This document shows positions 23,701-35,500 of a stretch of 64,000 bases of DNA, piece by piece. Where the stretch lies: the NCBI GenBank assembly GCA_030144725.1, contig JASKMD010000009.1, positions 4,238,347 through 4,302,346 of the forward strand, in the 5' to 3' direction. The position numbers were made by a program, and so were the translations under genes. The stretch's first letter is position 1. Each line of letters opens with the position of its first letter. A model generated the notes under the pieces. It worked only from the letters and a program-made list of their open reading frames with translations, searched no databases and was not told the origin of the DNA. This DNA comes from Haematococcus lacustris. Taxonomy: Eukaryota; Chlorophyta; Chlorophyceae; Chlamydomonadales; Haematococcaceae.

Positions 23701-26700
23701 GTGCTGCAGCTGGCCACCGACATCGCAGCGGGCATGGCGCACGTGCACAGCCGCAACGTGGTGCATGGCGACCTCACCCCCTCCAACGTACTCCTACGCA
23801 CAGCATCCAACACACTGTCCGGCTTTGTGGCAAAGATAGCAGGTGAGGCAGGCAGGATGAGGACGCTCAACTGCAAAGACATGCCGCCAGCCTTCCAAGT
23901 CTGGGGGGCGGGTGGGGTGTGGAGAGGATGCGCTGCCCTTGTGTGGCAGGCTAGTCAGCAACCCCGGTGTGAGTCACATTGGAAAGTCAAATGTATTACT
24001 GTGTAGAAGTGTGCCGGCAACAAGGTTATGCCGCCCCAATGTGTTGATGCACTGCCGCAATGTGTTGAGCACACTGCCTTTGTTTGATAACGCACTGCCT
24101 ACCCCTGGTTGCAGACTTTGGTTTGAGCTGGAAGCTGGCTGGCGGCCAGGAACATGTGTCCAATGCCCGCCAGGGCACCGCCTACTACATCGCTCCTGAG
24201 GTCAGTGGGCAACCCTTACTGGGTACTGGCAAGTGACTGGCTATTCAATTGGCCTGGTTGGCAGAAATCCGACCCTGCAGCTTATGGTATGCTCACTTGC
24301 ACAAAACATGATGCGGAATGCGCAGAGCAAACTGTTGGCTAAGTTTTCATGACTGAAATGCAGCTGAGATCAGTGCTTCAAGATTGCCCCGTGCACCCTT
24401 AGTGATGGGGATTTTATGATCTTGTAATTTGCACACACCACATATTCATTCATATTGTATGAGGCTTCAGGAACCAAAAGGGATAGTATGGTACTAGAAA
24501 GGATAAAACGGTAATACTAGCAGGATTTCGTTAAAATATCACACCTGTACTAGTGCCAGTTGCACAAGAAAAGCTTTCTTAAGATGGCTGCAGATCTGCA
24601 CAGAAACTCGATGCCATCACATGCACCAGTGGCATGCCCTGACCTGCTGCAGGTACTGCATGTCGGCATCATGTCCAAGCCTGCTGACGTGTTTGCCTTT
24701 GGCATGCTGCTGCATGAGGTGAGGGGACTACATGCGTGGGAACTCAATGCAATTCTCTACGCTCCCAGGGGGTGACAGGTGCCGAGTGTGACAGGATTTG
24801 TCACACAGCTGCGTTGCGTGCTTTCCCTTCGTCCTGCTTGACCAGCATGGGTGAACTACAGCTCGAGTCACATGATGTCCAGGTGTCGGTCATGGTGACT
24901 GAAGCTACAACATTTGTGTCGGTTGTAGCGCTGCCTATGCTTGTTGTGAAGCTGTTGTTGTTGTCATTGTTGTTGTTGGTGGTGGTGGTGGTGGTGGTGG
25001 TGGTGTTGGTGGTGTTGGTGGCATTGTTATTGTTGTTGGTGGTGGTGGTAGTGGTGGTGGTGGTGGTAGACGTGGCAGTGACGACGCTCGGCTGCAGATG
25101 TACCACGGTAGTCCGGCCTGGCGGCGCAGTATGCGCCATGATTCCTCCCACACCACTGCCGCCGCTGCTGCCGCTGCCGCCGCTGCCCGGCTGCACCCGG
25201 GCGCGGACAACCTGCAGTGGGAGGCGTCCTGCCCTCCTGAGCTCAAGGCGCTCACCTTGGCCTGCTTGCGCACCAACCCTCAGGTACACTTGTGAATGTC
25301 CTTGAAGGGAGAGGGATATTGGGGCAAGGAATGAAGCTGTAAGGCAAGACAAGCTGTGATCAGCAACAACCGTAGGATCCAGCCAAAGGCGCAGATGCCA
25401 ATATCAGGTCCACCGTTGAGTATGAGATCAGTGCCGAGTCAAGTCTTAAGTCGAGATTGAGATCATTGCCGAGCTTACCCTCACTCTAAGCTCACACCCT
25501 CATCCTAGCTAAGACCCTGGTGCAGAACAGGTTTCTTTACCGATACCATACTAGATCACCAAACATGCCAGTCATGTAGCCCTTGCATGGTCATTGCACC
25601 CTTGAAGGCGAATTTGAAGCTATGGGGGCCGTCAGCATGAGCACTGCGGTGGTCAGGCCCAATGTGTGTGTGCAGGCATTGACCTTGTGTGCGCTGCTGC
25701 TGCTGCTTCCCCTGCTGCTCGCAGTCCCGCCCCACATTTGCCAACGTGACAGAGCAGCTGTTAGCATTGCAGCGCAGGCTACGCTTGGCTGCTGCTGAGG
25801 CCACTGGCCTTGCAGAGTCCGCTGGTGACCTAACTGCCTTCTCCTCCTTCACCTACCACCTCCGCTCCCTGCCTTCTGCCCCTGGTCCGCCTGCAGCCCC
25901 AACAGGGGTCGGGAAGGCCAGGGCAGGGTCGGTCAGCTCCTGGCAGAGTGTTGTGGGAGCTGAGTCAAGACCAGGAGTCAATTCTTGGCCCTCAGCAGGG
26001 CCAGTCACGGACCTCAGCCTTACCCCTCAGTCACCCCCTGCCTCTCGACCTGGTGGGCTGCATGGCCGCCAGCCCACCTCACCCTCACAAACATCCTGCA
26101 CTGCATCAGGCACGGGAAGCCCTGCCTGGCAGCAAAACCCTCGGGAGCAGCAGCAGCAGCAGTGGTATGCAGGGCGACGTCAGCAGCAGGCGCGACCTTG
26201 GAACCGTGAACAGCAGCAGCAGCAGCAGCAGCAACGGCTTTGGAAGCGCGAGCAGCAGCAGCAGCCGCAGCAGCAGGGCCGGCACGTGGGGCAGGACCAG
26301 AACACTTCACCGCTGGCTGTCCTGCAGCCCGTGTCAGGGGACAGCCGCTGTGATGGGGTTGCGACCCCCATGAGGACCCAAGAGCTGTCCTGCTATGCGC
26401 ACTGCTGGTCTGTGGTCAGCTGCAGCGACAGCGTGCCGCTGGTCGACCTGGAGGTGGCCGGTGGTGCAGCCGAGTCTGGGGCCAGCTCAGGAGGGAGGCC
26501 AGCTCAGGGGGTGGGTCCGGACCCCTGCCCCGCACTGGGGGGAGACCCTGTGGAGGGGCTGGTGGCACAGGGGCCAGGGGTGCGGCGGAGCAGGGGAGGA
26601 AGGGGTGATGGTGGGCTGCAGCAGAGGGGGGCACAGGGGATGGGTGGGCAGGGGGTGCGGGGGCGGCAGCGCTGGGTGGGGGCTGTGCCCGTTGCCGCTT

Positions 26701-28976
26701 TGCAGGCCTGGCTTGCACACTTGCAAACTAAGCCAGCCCAGCCTCACCCTCAACGCCACACGCGACTGCCCGGCCTGGATCCTGGCAGTGCTGGGCCACT
26801 GAGGTGTGCCGCCGCTCCCCTCTTGATGCCCGGAGCTGCTCCAGCGCTCCCACACTCCCAACCACTTTACTCTGCCTCCACTTGTCAGGGCCAAGGACAG
26901 GAGCAGGAGCAGGGGCAGGAGCAGCCCCTGCCACCCAACTCCTCACCTATCCTCCCCCTGCCTGCCCCTCTGCTTCATGGCTCCAGCATAAAGCAGCAGT
27001 GGCCTCCTGCCCGGCGCCTGTCCTCCAGCTGCGAGCCGACCTGCCACCTCACCACCACCACTGCTGCTGAGCAAGCGTCAACCACCCCTACCCCATCAGC
27101 CGACGAGGCATGTGCTGGCGCCCCCTCCTCAGCCTCCCTCCCCTCCTGCCTGCCCGCACCCCCAGTCACTGCCCAGCAGCCCCTGGCAGCAATCGTCCCC
27201 TCGGCAGTGGGGCCGCTCTTCTTGCCTGAAGCCATGCAGGCTGGGATTGAGAGGGAGGCGTCCCTGGCATACCAGGTAGCTGGGCTGCCACTTCAGCCGT
27301 GCGGATCTGAAGGTGTGACTGCTGTAGGTGTGACCGCTCTAGTGCCCCGCACAGCCTCACCGGCAGGACCCAGCAGCCTTGCAAGGACTGGGTCTCCTGC
27401 AGCGCTGCTGGGAGCAGCACTGATGGGGCCAAAGGCGCCTATGCCTGGCTATATGACAGAGCTTTGCCCAGTCCTCTCGACAGAAGAGGGGGAGGGAGCA
27501 GGAGGGGCAGCTGCTGCGACCGCAGCTGCCCCAATGGGTGCAGGACCCCGGGTAGGGGCAGCATCAGGTGGGGTCACGCCCCAAGCTGCAAGTGCCAGCA
27601 CGGAAGGAGAAGGAGACAGAGCAGCAGCAGGTGCAGCAGCAGCAGCAGGAGCAGGAGCCCATGCCACCTTCCTGGTTGACAGGCTGTCCCAGGGCGGTCA
27701 GTTAGGGGAGGTGACCTGGTGCTCTGCCCCCGCCGGCAGCCTGGCCTCCAGCCCACCCCTCCCAGGCCAGCCTGCCAAGTTCCCCCTGCCCCTGACTGCC
27801 TGTGTGGACAAGGGGCCAGGGGGCGGGTACAAGTGCACCGGAGCAGCCCTGCTTCTGCAGCGGGTGAGCAGTGGCGGCCAGGCAGCCTGCACTTCACCCC
27901 AGGCCACCCTGCAGGGCCAGGCACTCACAGACCCATGCCTGCACCACCTCGCTGTCCCAACCGCCTCAACGGCCGCGGGGACCCTCCACCCAGGCAAGGC
28001 AAACCAAAGTGGCTATGGCAGCTACCAGGGGGGCGCAGCAGATGCAGAGATCCCTCACCTCAACCTGGCAGGTACAGGGGGAGGGGGCCAGTGTGTTGTG
28101 CCCAGCCTCGCTCAACAGGGGCGGCTGGCGGCTGCTCAGGGTCCAGATGGGGTCCATGCAGCCCTGGGCGGGGAGGGGACGGCGACAAGGGACCAGGCAA
28201 GGCACCTTGCCCTGGGCCAAGTCTTCAGCCAGGGTGTTGTGCCTGACAGCCTGCCACCCTCCCGGTCTGCAGCCCCACCCTTCCTCATGGCGTTCAGGAC
28301 AGCTCAAGCCAGCAGCACCCTGGCTGCTGCGATGCCCCCAGCTCCTGCTGGGCCAGGCCCAAGCTCCACACCCACTGCCAGGTCGCTGCCTCAGGTGCTG
28401 GAGAAGCTGGCTGCTGCATGGCACTTCCTACCAGCCCCGCCCCTGCACTCACAGCAACACCCTGCCCTCTGCTCTGGAGGAGGGGCGCCGACTGCTCTGA
28501 AAACCTCACCCGCCCAGCCCCAGCAAAGGCAGCAGTGGCTGTGGCCAGCCCCCCAGCCCCAGGGGTTGCCCCAGCTGCTGGCACCACCTGTGTCCTCCCC
28601 TCCACCCAGTTCCTCCACTGCCCGCCCCCCTACCCACACAACCTCGGGCAGCCAGTCGCTCGGGTCTACCCAGTCAGCTGCCACTTCCATAGGCAGCATG
28701 GCGGCGTGGCTGGGGCGCAACCCTAGTCACGGGCTGGGCCAGGGCAGCAGCGGGGAGCGGCTCATGCCCTTTGTGGAGGAACCTGGGGAGGCTCTGGGTA
28801 GGGTGTCCCCCCACGAGGCTGCTGCTGCTGCTGCTGCTTGGGCTCCTCAGGGCACCGCAGCTCACCCAGACCCCACGTCTCATGGACTGCAACAGGAAGA
28901 GCAGCAAGGGCTGCAAGGGCAGCAGGGGCAGGCAGCAGGCAGTGACATGGCTTCAGAAGCAGCACTAACAGGATAG
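11756..28976 (+). CDS. Receptor-like protein kinase (TKL-type) with glycosylated ectodomain and long Gln/Pro-rich tail
   Basis: Single-pass receptor kinase of roughly 2,650 aa. Exons: 11756-11951 (signal peptide), 12036-12286, 12375-12664, 12721-12838, 12998-13069, 13313-13377, 13536-13605, 13790-13862, 14000-14126, optional 14217-14255, 14575-14747, 16080-16390, 16680-16794, 16925-17021, 17427-17489, 18290-19957, 20614-20707, 20916-20953, 21362-21523, 22014-22092, 22770-22844, 23109-23194, 23695-23842, 24115-24200, 24653-24718, 25098-25283, 25725-28976. Phases agree throughout except 13862/14000, where a small exon may be missing. The ectodomain has many N-x-S/T sites. The transmembrane helix (AVLVPLAAVAAMVGAVVWW) is followed by five Arg and a 480-residue Ser-rich linker. 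Kinase motifs in order: GQGGFGVVY loop, VAVK lysine, helix-C Glu in TEAAI, EFCDGG hinge, HGDLTPSNVLL catalytic loop, DFG, GTAYYIAPE, ADVFAFGMLLHE. All catalytic residues are present, so it is probably active. Ligand unknown. Confidence 0.85.
17105..17205. repeat. 46-bp tandem duplication in receptor-kinase intron
   Basis: Two copies of a unit containing CTGCACAGACACTTGCACTG, directly followed downstream (17326-17365) by a GGT/GTG triplet run. Both lie in the intron before exon 17427-17489. Confidence 0.7.
20371..20432. repeat. 31-bp tandem duplication
   Basis: Two adjacent copies of GTGAAGGGTGATGGGGTATG plus flank, in the intron between the juxtamembrane exon ending 19957 and the coiled-coil exon 20614-20707. 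Confidence 0.7.
21845..21948. repeat. 18-bp tandem repeat, about six copies
   Basis: Units of TGGCAGGCCAAGCGAGTG with substitutions, in the intron between kinase exons 21362-21523 and 22014-22092. Confidence 0.8.
24953..25075. repeat. GTT/GGT trinucleotide tract
   Basis: About 120 bp of GTT, GGT and GTG triplets in the intron just before the kinase exon beginning at 25098. The 3' splice site lies 20 bp after it. Confidence 0.85.
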
Positions 28977-30452
28977 AGGCAGCTGCGCTGACCCGCCTAC
29001 TGCTCAGTAGTGGCTTGTCAGGTCAGGAGGCAGTGATGTGCTAGGCACTCTGCTGCAGGTCACTGACTGGTTGGTCAATGGGACCGCACTGGGCCTGGCA
29101 GCAGCGGCAGAGCCAGCAGCAGCAGCACAAGATCACACATGCCAGCTCATCTCCTTCTAGTGAACCAATAATTCAGACAGTGGTCGCTGCTCGACTGCTC
29201 CTGGGCTGGCCAAGGAGTGGAGGGAGGTTTCCCACTGGTTGGCGCCCAGCAGGAGATGGCTCATGGGATGGAGCTATCCGCGCTGCTGGAGTTTGGGATG
29301 TAGGTATCGCATGGGTAAGAGTCCAGCATGGGTGTCATTCTAAAAGTGTGTCCAATGTGGCCAAGAGTCCAGCATGGGTGTTGTTCCATGCTGTCGGTTC
29401 CATTGCATGTCATCAAGTTGCGTAGCAATGCTTGCTGCTGGGTGTGGGGTGGGGTGGGGTGGGGTGGGGTGGGGCACCGACAAGAGGCAATGGTTGGCAT
29501 GAGGACGTGGCTGCCCTGGTTCAAGAGGGTGCCAGGGGGCCCTGGGTGAGGTAGCAAACAAGGGTGATGGTGGGTTTAAGTCAGGTAGATGTCATGCTTT
29601 CCAATGGGCGTCCATGGGCCAGGGTTAACCCATTTCAATGGGAGCACCCAAGAGGTATGGGTTTGGTAGCTGTCATGGGCGCCCTTGGTTTTTGGTCAAG
29701 TCGTGGCGTAGGGAGCCACATTACCAATCTGATAGCCTGCAGCGGTTTGTCTTGGGGAGGGGAGGGGGAGGTGGGGAGGGAACCGGGGGGGGAGGAGGGG
29801 AGGGGGAGGTGGGGAGGGAACCGGGGGGGGAGGAGGGGAGGTGTGGTAGTCTGAGCTAAGCTGCGGGGGGGGGAGTGGGCCAGCGTCCGATAGGGACTGT
29901 GAACCCAGCGTGCATCAACCAAGACTAGCATCAACCAAGAACAGCATGACGCGAGTACGAGTGGGCCAGGGCCAGCTGTGGCATCAGCAGCTGACTTGCA
30001 GGAGCAGCCGACTGGCAGCAGCAGTGGCTGTACACAGCGTTGAAGGAGGCGAGGGTCCGGAGGGGGAGACGGGTAGTACTCCAGCTGCCAGAGTCGACCT
30101 AAAACCGTCGTGGGAGTGCAATGCTGTGATGATTATCTTCGTGATTGCGTGAGTACAACCGCATCAAGAAGCTCGATCTTGAAGATTTTGAGCTACTCCC
30201 CCTTCCTCTTCGTATACAAGTTTGAATTCCCCTCGGGCTTCGTAAAGTGTTGCCCACGGATACCTGCGCGCCCTGAAGCTCACCGACCGCGCTGCGTCAA
30301 CGGCTGGCCTGCACAGCCAGCGATGCCCCCTACGGCACGCCCCCTACTCACAGCCCGAATTGAAGCAACGAAATGTCATGGCATGTCACGAGCTTGACTA
30401 GGTTCAGCTTAGGCAACAGCGGTTTGGGGGTGGAGAAGGCTCGGTTTGAGGG

Positions 30453-30707
30453 GTAACTTTCATTGATCGCACATGCACCAGATGCACAGAGGGGGTAGTG
30501 GATGACGCCATGCATTTTATCTTGGAGTGCACTGCCACGAGTTCCATCAGGGAGCAGGCGGAGTTTGCCATGACTTTACAGAACAATAATGAGAACTTGC
30601 ATGACTTCATGTTGAGCCCATGTGCACCTTTGTTTGTGCACCTTGCTATGAAGTGCGTTACAGAAAGTCCCGAACCCCTTGAGGGGGAGGGCGGCCTAGC
30701 AGCCTAA
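30453..30707 (+). pseudogene. 3' end of a LINE-type (non-LTR) retrotransposon ORF
   Basis: An 85-codon open stretch ending at TAA 30707. It contains a zinc-knuckle pattern C-x2-C then H-x4-C in TFIDRTCTRC and AMHFILEC, as in the zinc-binding segment that follows reverse transcriptase in many non-LTR elements. Immediately upstream, in another frame, is FSLGNSGLGVEKARFEG, the expected preceding segment, so a frameshift lies near 30450. After the stop comes a short 3' end and an (ATC)n run at 30737-30752, a typical LINE tail. No polymerase domain remains here, so this is a 5'-truncated dead copy. Family assignment is inferred. Confidence 0.55.
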
Positions 30708-30930
30708 CGGCTGACGGCTTAAGCGGTGTAAGCCACATCATCATCATCATCACCATCAGGGAGCAGCCGGAGTTTGCCATGACTTTACAGAACAATAATG
30801 AACACTTGCATGACTTCATGTTGAGCCCATGTGCACCTTTGTTTCTACACCTTGTTTTGAAGTGCGTTTCAGAAAGTCCCGAACCCCTAGAGGGGGAGGG
30901 CGGCCTAGCAGCCTAACGGCTGACGGTCAG
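30544..30930 (+). mobile_element. Two head-to-tail copies of a LINE 3' terminus (209-bp period)
   Basis: 30544-30752 and 30753-30926 share sequence starting at CCATCAGGGAGCAG and ending in GGCGGCCTAGCAGCCTAACGG, with scattered substitutions. The second copy begins directly after the (ATC)n tail of the first. It is either a tandem duplication or an independent 5'-truncated insertion next to the first tail. Confidence 0.7.
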
Positions 30931-32557
30931 GTCCCACAAGGTCAGGTAAAATGGCTCGATAAAATGTACCGTCACTTTTTGTCGCGTATACTGAACTCCA
31001 AGAGGTCAAACCGCGACGCCCCGCTGCGGCGTGGTGCTCCGCAGCTTGGCCTGCGAGGGACGGGCTAAAGTCAACATTGCCCCCCTCCGCGGTATCCTGG
31101 CACCAGTGACTCCTTGCACCCTGACGGTAGTGCACATGAATCAACAACGCCGCAACGACGAACGTGGTAGAGCGGTCACTAGTCGGTCGGTCGGCGTGCC
31201 GCGATGGGGTGCCGGCATGCAAATCTGCAGTGCTGTTTTTGAGGTCGATTTGCTGCTTGTTGCTGCTACGCATCCGTCTGGTTTCTGCGCCCTAGCTTTG
31301 GGGTATGCTCATAGCTCCTACGGGAAGGATCTGCAGTGTGTTACATCTGCCCTGCGCAGGTTGGGAGGCTCATGCAATTACAGTTAGTTGAAACCTCATT
31401 TCTGGGCAGGCACTACATCAAACGCTGTGCTGACCTCATGTGGAGATGCAAGCGGTCTGCCCCAAGAACTTCATCTACTTTGATTGCGGTATCCTTAAGA
31501 TTATCACCCATACATACGCCCAGACATACCTAGCATGCTCATGTCTAAAGTACCCCATCATCTCGCGCTCACTAGGCTGCGAAAGTAGATGAGATTGTTC
31601 TGGTTCCTCCAAGCTACCACCAGCGTTCATCAGCGGCGCAAATTATGCAGACTGGCGGCCATTGATAGCGATGGCACCCCGCACTAAGCGTAGTAAGAAT
31701 AGGAAGGATTGGAAAGCATAGGACAGCAGAGGATAGTATAGGAAAGCATAAGAAAGCATAGGAAGCTCTCGTCGTTCATCAGCCCTCTCAATAATGTCGT
31801 CGAAGGAGAGACCAGAAAAAAACAGTTACTTCGGACATGCTGCCTGCAGCTCGTAGTATATGCTTTGATGTGGTGGAGGAGTAGGGCCATTGCAACGCTT
31901 AGGTATGTTGCGAGCGAGCTGCGGCAGCCCGATGCGAGATGCGAGCCACCCGGTTACCCGACATAACCGCCGGCCCTCGCGCTAGTGCTGTTGTAGACCG
32001 TACCTACTGGCCACCGCTTGAAAAAGAACGCCGCATCCATCTACAGTAACCTTGCCACCTGGACACTTGTCGACACTGGTGGGCGCCCAGGCCGTGCAGG
32101 CCCTTTGATGCAGTAGGCATATCGGGAAGGCTCGCTGATCACGGCTGTGTAAGCGCGGCATCAAATGGCTCACGGTACACTTTGCCAAACAGACCTGTGG
32201 GACCTGACTGACGGCTTGAGCGGTGTAAGCCACATCAACAAGATGCAACGAAATACTTGCCTGCTCAACCCCGCGATAGCCTCGCAAAATGCAACCGGAC
32301 TTGCAACGCACCCTAGACAGCTACAAACCACATATATCGATGCCAAGCTTCACATGTGTAATCAACAGGACAGGACTGGTGCTGCTGGGTATGGAGTGGC
32401 ATAAAGCAGAATGCTAGATGCTGGGACTGTCATCAGCATTCCATCAATACGTGTGCAGCCACAGAGCAGGTAACCTGCTAGCGGGCCTTACCCAGCAGCC
32501 ATGCATTCATCCTTGTCATGGCTCCGACCCAGCCTTGCCCAGCAGCAACCTAGGCAT

Positions 32558-35500
32558 TCAAGCCATGACAGTGCTGAGCGCGGTGCTTGCCAAGGCGCTC
32601 TCAGACATAGCTATGAGCAGCTGCTTGTTGTAGTCTCCAACCGCCTTGCGTAACAGGGCATACTTGTCCATCACTCCCTTGGTCAGTGCCTCATGGTTTG
32701 CAGTCATCTCTTGCATGAGCTCCCGCATGGATCGGATCTGCAAAGCGACAGACATGGAGCTGATCATGTTGGGTCCACGTACATGCGACAACAATGAGGG
32801 CTAGGAGGTAGGATGAGAAGGGTAAGAAAGGTTAGGAAGGATGGCGGGGAAAAGGAGGTAGGAAGAAAGAAGGATAAGATAGGAAGGTGTGTTGAAGTGC
32901 TGATACCACCATGCACTGACTGTCCTACTATGCAAAGCTCTCTTGCACATGACCCCCTCTTTGCTGTCATTGCCAGCCAGCCGATGAGTGGTGGCGGTAC
33001 CAGCAGCAATTTGGACAGACATGCTGGAAAAAGTTTTACAGGCATGTTGAGAAGCAGCTCAAGTGGCCTGCAACATCAACAAGCAGGGTGTGGCCGCAGC
33101 AACACACCCAAGACTTCACAAGAGGTCCAGGTCCCTTACCGCTGCCTCGTCTTCCGCTGCCTTGGCGGCGATAGCGGCTGCCTCTGCTTCCACTGCCGCC
33201 TTACTCTTCATCGCCTCCTCCACATACCCAGCTGCTGCCTCCAACTTCAGCGCAGCCTGGGGCCACCCGGGACACCACCACCATTAACAAGGCAAGTGCA
33301 TGGTGTTGTACTTTACTGCTTCTGTGCCACAGTGTACTGCAGACTGCAGACAGGTTGCCACAATTGCACGAGACAATAACGAAAACAACAACAGCAACTG
33401 ACCTGGGCTTCAACCCGCTGAATCTTGTCCATCACGGTGGCTTGGTGTTGTTTCAGAGAAGCTCCTGTAGCACTAGCTTCTGCCAGCACACGCTCATTAG
33501 CTGTGATGCCCTCCTTGATGTCCTTGACCTGCAATGCACAAGGCAAGGCACACATGCACCCCACAAAAACATGCATCCATTGTTCAATGGTCTGGTTCAG
33601 GCAGGTGGGTGGAGTAGTCGCGCTACGACCGAGGTTGAGGCGACTGTCAGCTGCATCATATACTCCTCTGCTGCTGCCAATGCCACATGCCCATATTCCC
33701 TATGTTGCTGCCTACCTCGCACTGCCCCTGGCTGCTGCCTACTGCTGGCCCTGGCACCCCGGCTGCCGGCTTGCTCTGCATCAGAATGCCCCGCACTGCT
33801 TGAATCCATTGCCGATTGGCTGCTGCCGGATGCATCATGTTGCCCTAGCTGCCGTCGTCACCTCCCAGTACCTGTCTGCTTGCCTGCCTGTCTGCTTGCC
33901 TGTCTGCTGCCTACTGGCGGCTTTGGTCACCCCTGGCTGCAGTCTGGTGTCGCCCATCTCGTCAGGGCAGCAGCTGATATCCCTTGGGTCCCTTGTGCAA
34001 TCCCGTGGGTTCCTATAGCTGCTGCTGCATGGCACCATTCATAATTGCTGCTCCGTGTTGCCCCTTGCTCCTGTTGCATTCACTGTGTTGACAATGAAGT
34101 GTCCACCTGGGCACGGCGCTTCTATTGGCCGCCGCCGTCATGCTACCCTTAGCTGCTATCCATGTCGCTTGCTTCCCCCAGCTGCTATTGCTTGCCCCCT
34201 AGTTCTCCTAGCTGCTGTCTCTTGCTATTGCGTGACTTGTGTCTTCTACCTTCTAGTCTCTTGCCCAGTTGCCTTTTGGTTTCCAGCCCATGTCACTTGC
34301 TGCCCCTAGCTGTTGTTGCTTGCCCCCTACTTGTTCTAGTTGCTACTGGTCTCCTGCCCAGTGTTGCCTGGCCCATGCTTCCACCAAGACTGCCGCGTGT
34401 CTCCTGATGTCATGTCGCCCCTAACTGCCTGACCTGCTTCATAGTGCCTACTATCATGTTGCAAGAGGGTATCAGCTATGTTGTTTCTGACCCTCCACTG
34501 CCCCTGACCGCTCTATGCTCCCTACCGCTTTTTAGCTGAACATATTTGGAGGGGTTGGGTCTGGCTAACTTTAGTGTGGCACACATAGATTTTGCCCCTT
34601 TAGATACTGCAACCGTGAGTTCCAACCTAATCATGTTCTGAGATTTGGATAATCTCCGCTTCACGTGCATGTAAACTATTGTGGTTCCTGCTTATGGAGA
34701 GGAAACTTATGATGAACCATGTAGTCCCACATTCAATTGCATGTAGTGATGTGCAACATTGTTGTATACTGCCATTGTTGCTGCAGCACCGAGTCGCACA
34801 GTCGGTAGGGCGCACCTGCTGCGAGACGTCCTTCTTCCTCGCCACCACGGTCTCCAGTTCCTCCAGCAGTTTCAGGCAGCGACACACTTCCTTGTCAAAC
34901 TGCAGCATGGCAGCACACGACACAATGGGCTCCACCTTGGAGCACATTAGGGCACTGTGCCTGACTGTGCTTGGATGGCCTGCCTTGCCAGCAGGGACCC
35001 TAGGCTGCCGCATTGCCTTCACCTCACACAACCAGCACAGTCAGGCCCACATGGCAACCCCAGGGAGTGTGACCCGCGGGTGTAACCATCCCAGGCACAC
35101 GAAATGGTGCTGCCATGAGTTGCCATGAGTAGCCATGCTGCCGTCCCAGGCACACGAAATGGTGCTGCCATGAGTTGGTGCTACATCAGAGGCAGACCCG
35201 TTGCTGGTGGCTACATCTGGCCCTCTGGCCGAGCACTACATGCTGTAAGACACCCGCATGCTGTCACAATGGTATTGAGAGGTGGTGAAGCTAGTGGCTT
35301 GAGAGGAGAGCGTGGAGGGCAAGGAGGTCAGGAGGAGCAGGGGACTAGACCTTGGTGTGAGGGAGCTGGACCTCCTCACTTGTCATTGCGTTGCTCTGCT
35401 GACACAGCCTGATTAGCGGCTTAGTGGCTTACACAACAGTAACAACAGCATCTGGCACAGAGAGCCACCCTTAGCCAGCTGCCTGGACTGATGCCCAGCG

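Larger units (their letters stand above)
28977..32557. other. Gene-poor stretch between receptor kinase and NUF2, with retroelement debris
   Basis: No cellular gene is supported. GGGGT repeats occur at 29452-29474 and a 35-bp G-rich tandem unit at 29755-29845. LINE 3'-end sequence occupies 30453-30930 (own entry), and a related 3'-terminal motif recurs at 32205-32236. The rest shows only short, overlapping ORFs without conserved motifs. Confidence 0.5.
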
